A stretch of DNA of 64,000 bases from an uncultured Sutterella sp. Lineage in GTDB: Bacteria > Pseudomonadota > Gammaproteobacteria > Burkholderiales > Burkholderiaceae_F. The stretch is from contig UPZS01000003.1 of the NCBI GenBank assembly GCA_900538905.1, forward strand, positions 40,983-104,982, given 5' to 3'. A program made the position numbers and the translations under genes. Of the stretch, positions 57,181 through 64,000 are shown in pieces. The notes beneath the pieces are model-generated. The model saw nothing but the letters and a program-made list of their open reading frames with translations. It made no database searches and was not told the origin of the DNA. Within the stretch, counting starts at the first letter, position 1. The number at the start of each line of letters is the position of its first letter.

Positions 57181-58467
57181 ATGTCAAAAGACTTCTCTGC
57201 ACTGTCCGGCTTTTCCCGCCGAGACGGTGCCTTGTATTGCGAAGAGCTCAACCTCAGGGAACTGGCTCAACGTTTCGGAACGCCGCTCTACGTCTATTCT
57301 CACCAAGCGCTCAAGACAGCTCTTGAGAACTGGATGCGCGGCATTGCCGGCACCAACCATCGCGTGTTCTACGCCATGAAAGCCAACAGCAATCTGGCGC
57401 TTCTGAAATTCTTCCACGATTCGGGCACAGGCTTTGATATCGTCAGCCGCGGTGAACTGCAACGCGCACTCATGGCCGGCGCCAAGGGTAACGACATCGT
57501 TTATTCAGGCGTAGGCAAAAGCCGAAAAGATATCCGCGCCGCGCTGCGCGCCGACATCGGTTGCTTTAACGTCGAAAGCATCCCGGAACTGGACCGTATC
57601 AACGAGGTCGCACTGGAAGAAAAACGCATCGCCCCAGTTTCTGTTCGCGTCAACCCAGACGTAGATGCCAAGACCCACCCCTATATTTCAACCGGTCTCA
57701 AAAACAATAAGTTCGGTGTCTCCTACGACCAAACGGTTGCGCTCTATCAGCACGCCGCCACACTGCCCGGCATTCGAATTTCGGGCATCGATATGCACAT
57801 CGGCAGCCAAATCACCGAACTTGAGCCCTTCGTGCATGCCGCCGACAAGATTTTTGACATCGTAGACGCACTCGCGCAAAACGGCATCATGCTTGATCAC
57901 CTTGATTTCGGCGGCGGCCTGGGTGTGCGCTACACGGATGAAACACCTCCCTCGGCCGAAACACTTGTGAAAGCTGTCTCGCGGAAGGCAGCTGAACGCG
58001 GTTATGCCGATCTGCCGATTTACTTTGAGCCGGGACGCTCTCTGGTGGCTCGCGCCGGTATCCTGCTCACCACCGTGGAATACCTCAAGCCGACGGAAGC
58101 CAAAAACTTCATGATCATGGATGCAGCCATGAATGACATGGTGCGCCCGACGTTGTATCAGGCTCAAATGCCGCTTGTGAATTGCACGCAGCGCGACGAA
58201 GCCAGCCTATGGGATGTTGTGGGCCCCGTGTGCGAGACAGGCGACTTCCTGGCGCGTTCAATCGAGCTCGCCGCTCAGCCCGGTGACGTGCTGGCGATGA
58301 CGGGTGCCGGTGCGTACGGTATGTCCATGGCCTCCAACTACAACTCGCGCGGTCGCGCCGCCGAAGTGCTTGTGAGCGGCTCCCGCGTTTGGCTCATCCG
58401 CCGCCGCGAAACGATCGAAGATCTCATGGCTTTGGAAAATACGGTTCCTACGGACGCATTTGTTTAA
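57181..58467 (+). CDS. lysA: Diaminopimelate decarboxylase
   Basis: 428 residues. The PLP lysine lies in FYAMKANSNLALL; GFDIVSRGELQRAL, DFGGGLGVRY and EPGRSLVARAG follow in the fold III order. The active-site Cys is in GPVCETGDFLA. It makes lysine from meso-DAP. It is 41 bases after the lipoprotein gene. No lysine riboswitch is visible in the short leader. Confidence 0.96.
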   Translation: MSKDFSALSGFSRRDGALYCEELNLRELAQRFGTPLYVYSHQALKTALENWMRGIAGTNHRVFYAMKANSNLALLKFFHDSGTGFDIVSRGELQRALMAGAKGNDIVYSGVGKSRKDIRAALRADIGCFNVESIPELDRINEVALEEKRIAPVSVRVNPDVDAKTHPYISTGLKNNKFGVSYDQTVALYQHAATLPGIRISGIDMHIGSQITELEPFVHAADKIFDIVDALAQNGIMLDHLDFGGGLGVRYTDETPPSAETLVKAVSRKAAERGYADLPIYFEPGRSLVARAGILLTTVEYLKPTEAKNFMIMDAAMNDMVRPTLYQAQMPLVNCTQRDEASLWDVVGPVCETGDFLARSIELAAQPGDVLAMTGAGAYGMSMASNYNSRGRAAEVLVSGSRVWLIRRRETIEDLMALENTVPTDAFV

Positions 58468-58518
58468 CAAACAATTTTTTGACGTGCATTTCCCGTAATT
58501 AACCGCTAAACTCAACTA

Positions 58519-58552
58519 ACGCTGGGTTTCGAACGAGGAACCCGGCGTTTTT
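58519..58552 (+). terminator. Terminator of lysA
   Basis: ACGCTGGGTTTC and GAACCCGGCGT arms (one G-T pair) around ACGAG, followed by five T. Confidence 0.8.
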
Positions 58553-58584
58553 CGTGTCTGGTCCTTTCCGAGGAGTAAACCGCA

Positions 58585-59625
58585 ATGCATTTAGACAATC
58601 AAATCAAACTTGACTTTAAGGATGTGTTGATCCGCCCGAAGCGCTCGACGCTAACCAGCCGCAGTCAGGTGGACATCACCCGTGAAATCAAGTTTCGCTG
58701 GTCCCCGGAACGCTTTCACGCCATCCCCGTGATCGCCGCCAATATGGACACCACCGGTACGTTTGAAATGGCCCGTGCGCTCGGCCGTCACGGCATGATG
58801 ACCGCGTTGCACAAGCACTACAGTGCTCAGGAATACATCGACTTCTTCACCGGTCTTGAGCACAAGTCCGACGCGTTCTATTCGCTGGGCATCGGCGACG
58901 CCGAATACGAACAGTTCTGCACCGTAATGAAGGCCGCTCCCGGTGCCGTGCGTTACGTCTGCATTGACGTTGCCAATGGCTATACCGAAGCCTTCGTGAG
59001 CTTTGTGAAAAAGATGCGCGACAACTTCCCCGACGTCGTCATCATGGCAGGTAATGTCGTCACCGGCGACATGACTGAAGAGCTGATTCTTGCCGGCGCC
59101 GACATCGTCAAGGTTGGCATCGGTCCGGGCTCGGTCTGCACCACTCGCAAGATGACCGGCGTGGGTTATCCTCAGTTATCGGCCGTGATTGAGTGCGCCG
59201 ACGCCGCACATGGCTTAGGCGGCCGCATCTGCTCGGACGGCGGCTGCACGCAGCCCGGTGATATCGCCAAGGCCTTCGGCGGCGGTGCCGACTTCGTAAT
59301 GCTTGGCGGTATGTTTGCCGGTCATAACGAATCCGGCGGTGAAGTGATCGAAAAGGACGGCAAGAAGATGCGTGCCTTCTACGGCATGAGCTCAAAGGCT
59401 GCCATGGACAAGTATTCCGGCGGTGTGGCCCACTACCGCGCTGCTGAAGGCAAGATCGTGTACATCAATGATCGCGGTCCCGTGGATCAGACCTGCCAAG
59501 ACATTCTCGGCGGTGTGCGTAGCGCCTGCACCTACGTCGGCGCCCGCAAGCTCAAAGAACTCACGATGCGCACGACCTTCGTTCGCGTGACTCAGCAGTT
59601 AAACGAAATCTTCGGCAAGTCCTAA
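58585..59625 (+). CDS. guaC: GMP reductase GuaC
   Basis: 346 residues. It follows GuaC rather than Gua[15 protein letters not shown] at the start, no CBS domains, and the catalytic Cys in [20 protein letters not shown] (parts). GICSDGGC-like [14 protein letters not shown] and the flap [10 protein letters not shown] are in place. It reduces GMP to IMP with NADPH. The ribosome binding site GAGGAG is strong. No purine riboswitch was found. Confidence 0.95.
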   Translation: MHLDNQIKLDFKDVLIRPKRSTLTSRSQVDITREIKFRWSPERFHAIPVIAANMDTTGTFEMARALGRHGMMTALHKHYSAQEYIDFFTGLEHKSDAFYSLGIGDAEYEQFCTVMKAAPGAVRYVCIDVANGYTEAFVSFVKKMRDNFPDVVIMAGNVVTGDMTEELILAGADIVKVGIGPGSVCTTRKMTGVGYPQLSAVIECADAAHGLGGRICSDGGCTQPGDIAKAFGGGADFVMLGGMFAGHNESGGEVIEKDGKKMRAFYGMSSKAAMDKYSGGVAHYRAAEGKIVYINDRGPVDQTCQDILGGVRSACTYVGARKLKELTMRTTFVRVTQQLNEIFGKS

Positions 59626-59646
59626 GCAGGGCTTGTTCCAAAAATT

Positions 59647-59696
59647 AAAACCGGGCGTTCTTTCCTTGGAAAACGCCCGGTTTTTATTTGGTCTGA
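59647..59696 (+). terminator. Terminator of guaC
   Basis: AAAACCGGGCGTT and AACGCCCGGTTTT arms around CTTTCCTTGGAA, with a T tail. Confidence 0.85.
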
Positions 59697-59706
59697 AAAA
59701 AGCACC

Positions 59707-60396
59707 TTAGCCCGCAACGGTCTCTTTTTTGCTTTGCTCCTTTTCGAGTTTTTCGATAGTAAGCAAAAGACGCGTTATGTCGGCTGCCGATCGGATGCCC
59801 AGTTTGCGGCACAACGAACTGCGGTGTGCAATTACGGTCTTTTCCGAAATATTCAAATCATAGGCAATCTGTTTGTTGAGCTTGCCATCGGCCACACCGC
59901 GTGCAACTTCTTTTTCTCGTGCACTCAGCAAGTCCCAGCTGCGTCGGACGCGATCCACTTCGGCATTTTCTTCGCGCCGCGTCTGATCAAGTTCCAGCGC
60001 TTCGGACACCGTTTGAATCAAGTGTTCGGTCTCCACGGGCTTTAAAAGAAAGTCATAGGCGCCGTCTTTGACAGCTTTGACCGCCATCACCAAATCGGCA
60101 TGGGCCGAAATAAGAACGAGCGGCATCCGGTTGCCGGCGCGTTTCATCTCGGTTTGTAACTCAATACCGCTCATTTCGGGCATGCGCACGTCGCAAACAA
60201 TGCATCCCGGAACCTGCGGATCGTCTTCTTTTAGAAAGCGCACCGCGCTCTCATAGGCCTGTACCTGCCAGCCTTCACCTTCGAGAACAAACTGCCAGGA
60301 GCGACGGACTTTGTCGTCATCATCGATCACACGCACGATCGGTGTGCGCGCAAGCTGAGCATCCGACTCTTCATGAAGAGAAGACATCTCCACCAT
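59707..60396 (-). CDS. FixJ/TtrR-type response regulator
   Basis: 229 residues from ATG 60396 (ATG 60387 also possible; an AAGGA site favours the first). Receiver: VIDDDDKV, phospho-Asp in CIVCDVRMPEMSG, ISAHAD and FLLKPVE. C-terminal LuxR HTH: LSAREKEVARGVADGKLNKQIAYDL (parts) and TVIAHRSSLCRKLG. Its partner is the sensor kinase 19 bases upstream. It should activate genes for a respiratory or carbon-use response located elsewhere. Confidence 0.92.
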   Translation of the reverse strand: MVEMSSLHEESDAQLARTPIVRVIDDDDKVRRSWQFVLEGEGWQVQAYESAVRFLKEDDPQVPGCIVCDVRMPEMSGIELQTEMKRAGNRMPLVLISAHADLVMAVKAVKDGAYDFLLKPVETEHLIQTVSEALELDQTRREENAEVDRVRRSWDLLSAREKEVARGVADGKLNKQIAYDLNISEKTVIAHRSSLCRKLGIRSAADITRLLLTIEKLEKEQSKKETVAG

Positions 60397-60415
60397 AAAA
60401 ACTATCCTTCCTTTC

Positions 60416-62230
60416 TTACTGGTTTTGCGCTTCGTCCTCAGACAAATCAAGCGGCAAACGCACCGTGCAGCATATTCCACACGGCTCAAGTCTCTCTATT
60501 CTAAGCGCACCGGAATGCGCTTCAAGTAAACTTTTGACAATCGCAAGCCCCATGCCCATTCCGTTTTTCTTCGTGGTGCGTCCGATCTGACCGATCTGCG
60601 CAAATTGCTCGTCGGTAAGCGGTTTGCCGTTGTCAGCAATGCTCGCGTATGCATAGGTTTCATCTCGCCAGACCTTGAATTCCACACGTGGCAACTCTAC
60701 ATCAGCCACAGCCGCCACCGCGTTCTTCAAAAGATTGGTGAGTACCAGCTCGAGCTCAATCGTATCGGCCTGCACATAGGTTCCCAATCGGAAGTCCGGG
60801 TGAATCAGATGCCCGTACTTGCGGTTGCGCTCCAAGACATGGCGCGCAGTCATCGCCAAATCCGTATGCACGAATGTTCTTTCTTTATTGGTGGCATAGC
60901 CGCGGACCAAATCAATTACTTCGGCGGCCTTTAAACCGGATTCTTCGATCTCGGTCAGTGCTTCAATTAATACGTCACGCGGCACCTCGCTACGCATCAG
61001 TCGACGCCTGAGACTGCCTGCATAGTTGTTGACCACCGTAAGCGGCTGCTTAAGCTCATGCGCAGCCATGCTCGAAAGCGTACCGACGGCACTGAGTTTT
61101 TCCATGGTGCGAAGCTTCAGTGCCGCACGCCGCGCATCCAGATCAGATTGCATTTTTGCAGCAAGCGCCTTTTCCGTTTGTTTGGTTCGGATGCGCACCG
61201 CAACTGTCAACACCACGATGTTGACAATGAGAACCAGAACCGCCACAAGGACGCCAAAAGCCACACCGGAATATTCAAGCAGCAGATCTCTCAGACCGTA
61301 GGCCTCGGCATACGGAAGATTTAACTGTTGAAAAACAGCGTCGGCTCCTGTTCCGTCAGGAGTCAACGTCCAATTCACCGAAATATCTTCTGAAGCGGGA
61401 ATCGATAAAAGCGCCATCACCACGGCTTTCGATTCGTCCGGACTCATCTGAGGCTTGATAGAAAACGACCAATTGGGATAAAGGCGCGTGGAATGCTTGC
61501 AACTGCTACCTGAGAAAGCGCCTCTGTCACCAATGACTTTGAAGTCATCTGCCTTGTACTTGCCAAGCGCATGAGCATCTTCCAGCAAGCAGTTAACGAC
61601 GAAACCGACATCGGCTTCTCCTGAGTGCACCAAATCAAGAATCTGCGTCATCGGCTCACCCGTGACTCTGATGTCTCGAAAAGCACGTTTGACGTCAATT
61701 CCGAGAGCTGTCAATTCAGCCATCGGAACTTGCCAACCGGCAAAAGCTGTAATGCTCATCACCGCCAGCGATTTGTTTGGCAAATCTTCAATCGTGTTGA
61801 TGTCCTGCCGGTCAGATCGCACAATGATGGCGGCACCGTTTCCGGCGTAAGGATTCGGGAAGCGCTTGTTAACGGCGGTAAGGACGCGTGCCCCTCCGGT
61901 TTGACGCAACATGATACTTGTCAAACCATAGGAAGCTATCGACATGTCGAACTGATCGTTTCTGGCGGCATCCAGAAACGTATCCGGCCCGTAGATACGA
62001 ATTTCGAGCGGGCGAGGCGCAATCGCTGCTCGAATCTTCTTCAACGATTCGCCGTAATAGATATTTGAAAGTATTTGTCCATAGGTGTTGACAATTGCCA
62101 AGCGCAACGGTCGGTCGTGCGCTCGACTCACGTCGCTTGCCGCATAAGCAGGCCAGGCGACCAGCAAGGTAATTGTCACCATGAACAACACTGCGACATT
62201 ACGCAGTTTTCGCAACCAACTCAAAACCAT
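60416..62230 (-). CDS. TtrS-like sensor histidine kinase with PhnD-type periplasmic sensor
   Basis: 604 residues from ATG 62230. A signal anchor (about 10-30) precedes a PhnD-type periplasmic binding domain (about 45-290), a membrane helix (about 318-342) and a kinase core: H-box MAAHELKQPL (about 391), N-box LTNLLKNAVAAV and G-boxes DNGKPL and GMGMGLAIVKS. TtrS of Salmonella, with this layout, senses tetrathionate, but related kinases in Sutterella-like genomes occur near many reductases. No reductase gene is here, so the ligand is unknown. A terminator lies in its leader. Confidence 0.88.
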   Translation of the reverse strand: MVLSWLRKLRNVAVLFMVTITLLVAWPAYAASDVSRAHDRPLRLAIVNTYGQILSNIYYGESLKKIRAAIAPRPLEIRIYGPDTFLDAARNDQFDMSIASYGLTSIMLRQTGGARVLTAVNKRFPNPYAGNGAAIIVRSDRQDINTIEDLPNKSLAVMSITAFAGWQVPMAELTALGIDVKRAFRDIRVTGEPMTQILDLVHSGEADVGFVVNCLLEDAHALGKYKADDFKVIGDRGAFSGSSCKHSTRLYPNWSFSIKPQMSPDESKAVVMALLSIPASEDISVNWTLTPDGTGADAVFQQLNLPYAEAYGLRDLLLEYSGVAFGVLVAVLVLIVNIVVLTVAVRIRTKQTEKALAAKMQSDLDARRAALKLRTMEKLSAVGTLSSMAAHELKQPLTVVNNYAGSLRRRLMRSEVPRDVLIEALTEIEESGLKAAEVIDLVRGYATNKERTFVHTDLAMTARHVLERNRKYGHLIHPDFRLGTYVQADTIELELVLTNLLKNAVAAVADVELPRVEFKVWRDETYAYASIADNGKPLTDEQFAQIGQIGRTTKKNGMGMGLAIVKSLLEAHSGALRIERLEPCGICCTVRLPLDLSEDEAQNQ

Positions 62231-62297
62231 CCGAAACGAAAAAATATGTCTTTCGATTGTCGGATTCTGCCACTTCCGTGGGCGCAATGCCCACGAT

Positions 62298-62329
62298 AAA
62301 AAAAAGGCTGAGACTTTTTCGTCCCAGCC
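62298..62329 (-). terminator. Terminator in the leader of the sensor-kinase gene
   Basis: On the minus strand GGCTGGGAC pairs with GTCTCAGCC around GAAAAA, followed by eight T. It lies 68 bases upstream of the kinase ATG and points the same way. Confidence 0.75.
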
Positions 62330-62510
62330 CTCAAACATTCGGTATTTGATTCAACCAAACGAAAGGAGATCGATGTACTTGGAATAGTACATATGGATAT
62401 TTGTCCATGGTGCAAAGAAATCTACTGTGAAGAAACCGTTTGTAAACGAAGCAATGAACAAAAAGTGCCGTAAAAACAATCTCTTAGGTTAAGCTTAAGA
62501 AGCTCATCGT

Positions 62511-62528
62511 ATTGAACAGCGGTTCAAT
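62511..62528. promoter_or_regulatory. Inverted repeat in the kinase upstream region
   Basis: ATTGAAC and GTTCAAT perfect arms around AGCG. It is a candidate operator; no regulator can be named. Confidence 0.3.
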
Positions 62529-62592
62529 TCTAAAGAAACCCTGCAAATTCAAGCACTTAAATCATTCATGCGCCGATCATCCTTCTGTCACG

Positions 62593-62632
62593 GAAAAAAA
62601 ACGGTGCTGTTGCACATGTAACAGCACCGTTA
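62593..62632 (-). terminator. Terminator of slmA
   Basis: AACGGTGCTGTT and AACAGCACCGTT perfect arms around an eight-base loop with eight T on the minus strand. Confidence 0.85.
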
Positions 62633-62650
62633 ACAACTATTATGAAGAGC

Positions 62651-63274
62651 TTAAGCCGAAACCAGGTCACTGAACAAAATTACCTGTGCCTGAGCCCAAT
62701 CAACTGTCGGTTTCTCTTCAAATCCGGAAGCCACAAACCGGGCCCAGCGCCCCTGCACATAGCTCATGATGAGACGGGCACGTACAACAGGGTTTATGTC
62801 AGCAGCAACCTCACGCTGTACCACTGCCAGTTCTAAACTGGCGCACAGGGCTTTTTCCGCTTTGGCCAAACACCTCTGCATCGACTCACGCACCTGCGCT
62901 CCTTCCAAGCAAAGTGCTTCACCGGTCAAAAGCCGTGTTAGGCCGCTGTTGGCTTCCGCAAACAAAAGCAGAGCTCTTGCCTTAACCATCGCACGCATCA
63001 GCATTGTCACGTTCGATTCGGTATTGATTTCATCGAACATACGCTCAAAAGAAGCGTCGCAAAAACCGATCAGCTCCTCGAGAATCTCCGCTTTGCCGGA
63101 AAAATGTCTATAAAGAGCTCCGTCGGCAATGCCCAAAAATCGAGCGATGTCTTTCGTCGTTACCCCACAGCAGTCAGGATCCGACAAGAGTTGCACAACG
63201 GCAACCAGAATCTCCTGACGGCGCTCGGTGGTGCGTCGATACTGACGGCGAGCCGGTTTGTTTTCTTCAGACAT
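62651..63274 (-). CDS. slmA: TetR-family nucleoid occlusion factor SlmA
   Basis: 207 residues from ATG 63274. The TetR HTH (TTKDIARFLGIADGALYRHF) is followed by a C-terminal domain that matches SlmA at NSGLTRLLTGEAL, and at RFVASGF near the end. SlmA blocks FtsZ assembly over the nucleoid. An upstream in-frame ATG at 63331 would overlap the rRNA terminator and is unlikely. The gene starts about 35 bases after that terminator, so it may rely on rRNA-operon read-through. It could instead be another TetR-type regulator, but the SlmA match is good. Confidence 0.82.
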   Translation of the reverse strand: MSEENKPARRQYRRTTERRQEILVAVVQLLSDPDCCGVTTKDIARFLGIADGALYRHFSGKAEILEELIGFCDASFERMFDEINTESNVTMLMRAMVKARALLLFAEANSGLTRLLTGEALCLEGAQVRESMQRCLAKAEKALCASLELAVVQREVAADINPVVRARLIMSYVQGRWARFVASGFEEKPTVDWAQAQVILFSDLVSA

Positions 63275-63308
63275 GAATGGTTCTCGCTTAAAACAAGCAC
63301 ATAAACGA

Positions 63309-63340
63309 AACCCCCGAAGGAGAGACTCCAACGGGGGTTC
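63309..63340 (-). terminator. Terminator of the rRNA operon
   Basis: AACCCCCG and CGGGGGTT arms with an inner GGAG/CTCC stem, followed on the minus strand by TCGTTTATG. It lies 16 bases after the 5S gene. Confidence 0.8.
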
Positions 63341-63354
63341 GCTTTAATGATTTA

Positions 63355-63470
63355 GCCTGGCAGTGACCTACTTTCACTGGAAATACAACCAACTATCATC
63401 GGCCCTGAAGCGTTTCACTGTCCTGTTCGGAATGGGAAGGAGTGGGACCACTTCGGTATGGCCGCCAGGC
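63355..63470 (-). rRNA. rrf: 5S ribosomal RNA
   Basis: 116 bases with TGCCTGGCGGCC at the 5' end, the conserved CCCATTCCGAACAGG loop, and TCACTGCCAGGC closing the helix. Confidence 0.95.
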
Positions 63471-63626
63471 AAAGGCTTTGACTGACTGACCTTTTCGGTC
63501 AGCTCGTCGAATTCTTTGGCTAAGAAGCAAAGCTCTTCGGGCTCGCAATCACTTTTTCTTTTCGAGCTCCAATCCTTTTCTTCATCTACTTGATCGTTTC
63601 TTGCAAACTTCAAGCAGCACGGTTAT
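63471..63626 (-). other. 23S-5S spacer
   Basis: 156 bases between the 23S and 5S genes. No tRNA gene in it. The open frame that crosses it into the 5S gene is not a gene. Confidence 0.7.

Positions 63627-64000
<374 letters not shown>

Larger units (their letters stand above)
62231..62650. other. Long leader between slmA and the sensor kinase
   Basis: About 420 bases with no supported gene. It holds a terminator reading leftward at 62298-62329, the slmA terminator at 62593-62632 and an inverted repeat at 62511-62528. Confidence 0.6.

Noticed and set aside
58468..58584. Possible purine riboswitch before guaC
   Set aside because: The only structure in the gap is the lysA terminator; no aptamer-like three-way junction could be traced.
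63374..63613. 79-codon frame across 5S rRNA and spacer
   Set aside because: It lies in rRNA and spacer and includes the antisense-complement of structured RNA.

Overview
The window is about 64 kb of chromosome from a Gram-negative bacterium, most likely a betaproteobacterium of the order Burkholderiales. A gut Sutterellaceae-type genome (Sutterella/Parasutterella) is my best guess, but this is inference. The reasons are the secB/rhodanese block facing an EnvC-Ctp-ThiF block, a double-length UvrA, cyaY divergent from a small lipoprotein and lysA, anaerobic haem metabolism (ChuW/HutW), and a TtrS/TtrR-like two-component pair. LPS genes (lptF, lptG, hldE C-domain), a PlpD-like outer-membrane patatin and a TonB receptor show an outer membrane. 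Genes are tightly packed on both strands with many 4-base ATGA overlaps.

Layout. 1-5.8 kb is an iron/haem locus: a TonB-dependent receptor running off the left edge, a ChuW/HutW radical SAM enzyme, a Fur-box-containing divergent promoter, a DtxR/MntR-like regulator and an ABC-2 type transporter. 5.9-7.6 kb holds a small accessory pair: a UmuD/LexA-fold protein that has lost both catalytic residues, and a stand-alone phage/plasmid-type primase. 7.6-17 kb has two tandem lipoproteins, a NarL-type regulator, secB, a YibN-like rhodanese, EnvC, Ctp protease, a MoeB/ThiF protein and a patatin. 17-26 kb has a possible IS remnant, an orphan GltL-type ATPase, a fused SWIM-SNF2 helicase, lptFG and an NhaC antiporter. 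26-36.5 kb is a housekeeping core: coaD-rsmD, ftsY, ppx/gppA, ftsE-ftsX, rpoH, trmL, proB, obgE and rpmA-rplU. 36.5-41 kb has a divergent GlpD-like enzyme, an RG-rich small protein, a hibernation factor, tRNA-Glu and tRNA-Ala, hldE C-domain and galU. 41-51 kb has apaH, the double UvrA, cca, a VOC protein, folB, ttcA and a PEBP protein. 51-54 kb is a polar amino-acid ABC importer. 54-64 kb has PBP1A, cyaY, a small lipoprotein, lysA, guaC, the sensor/regulator pair, slmA, and the 3' end of an rRNA operon (5S and partial 23S) reading leftward.

No integrase, CRISPR array, defence island or toxin-antitoxin pair was seen. The least ordinary parts are the 5.9-7.6 kb pair, the haem/iron locus with its unusual DtxR-like protein, the GlpD-like enzyme with an altered substrate site, the RG-rich protein, RpoH with a long N-terminal extension, a leader terminator before the sensor kinase, and slmA sitting directly behind the rRNA operon. 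Family assignments and motif alignments were made by eye, without database searches.
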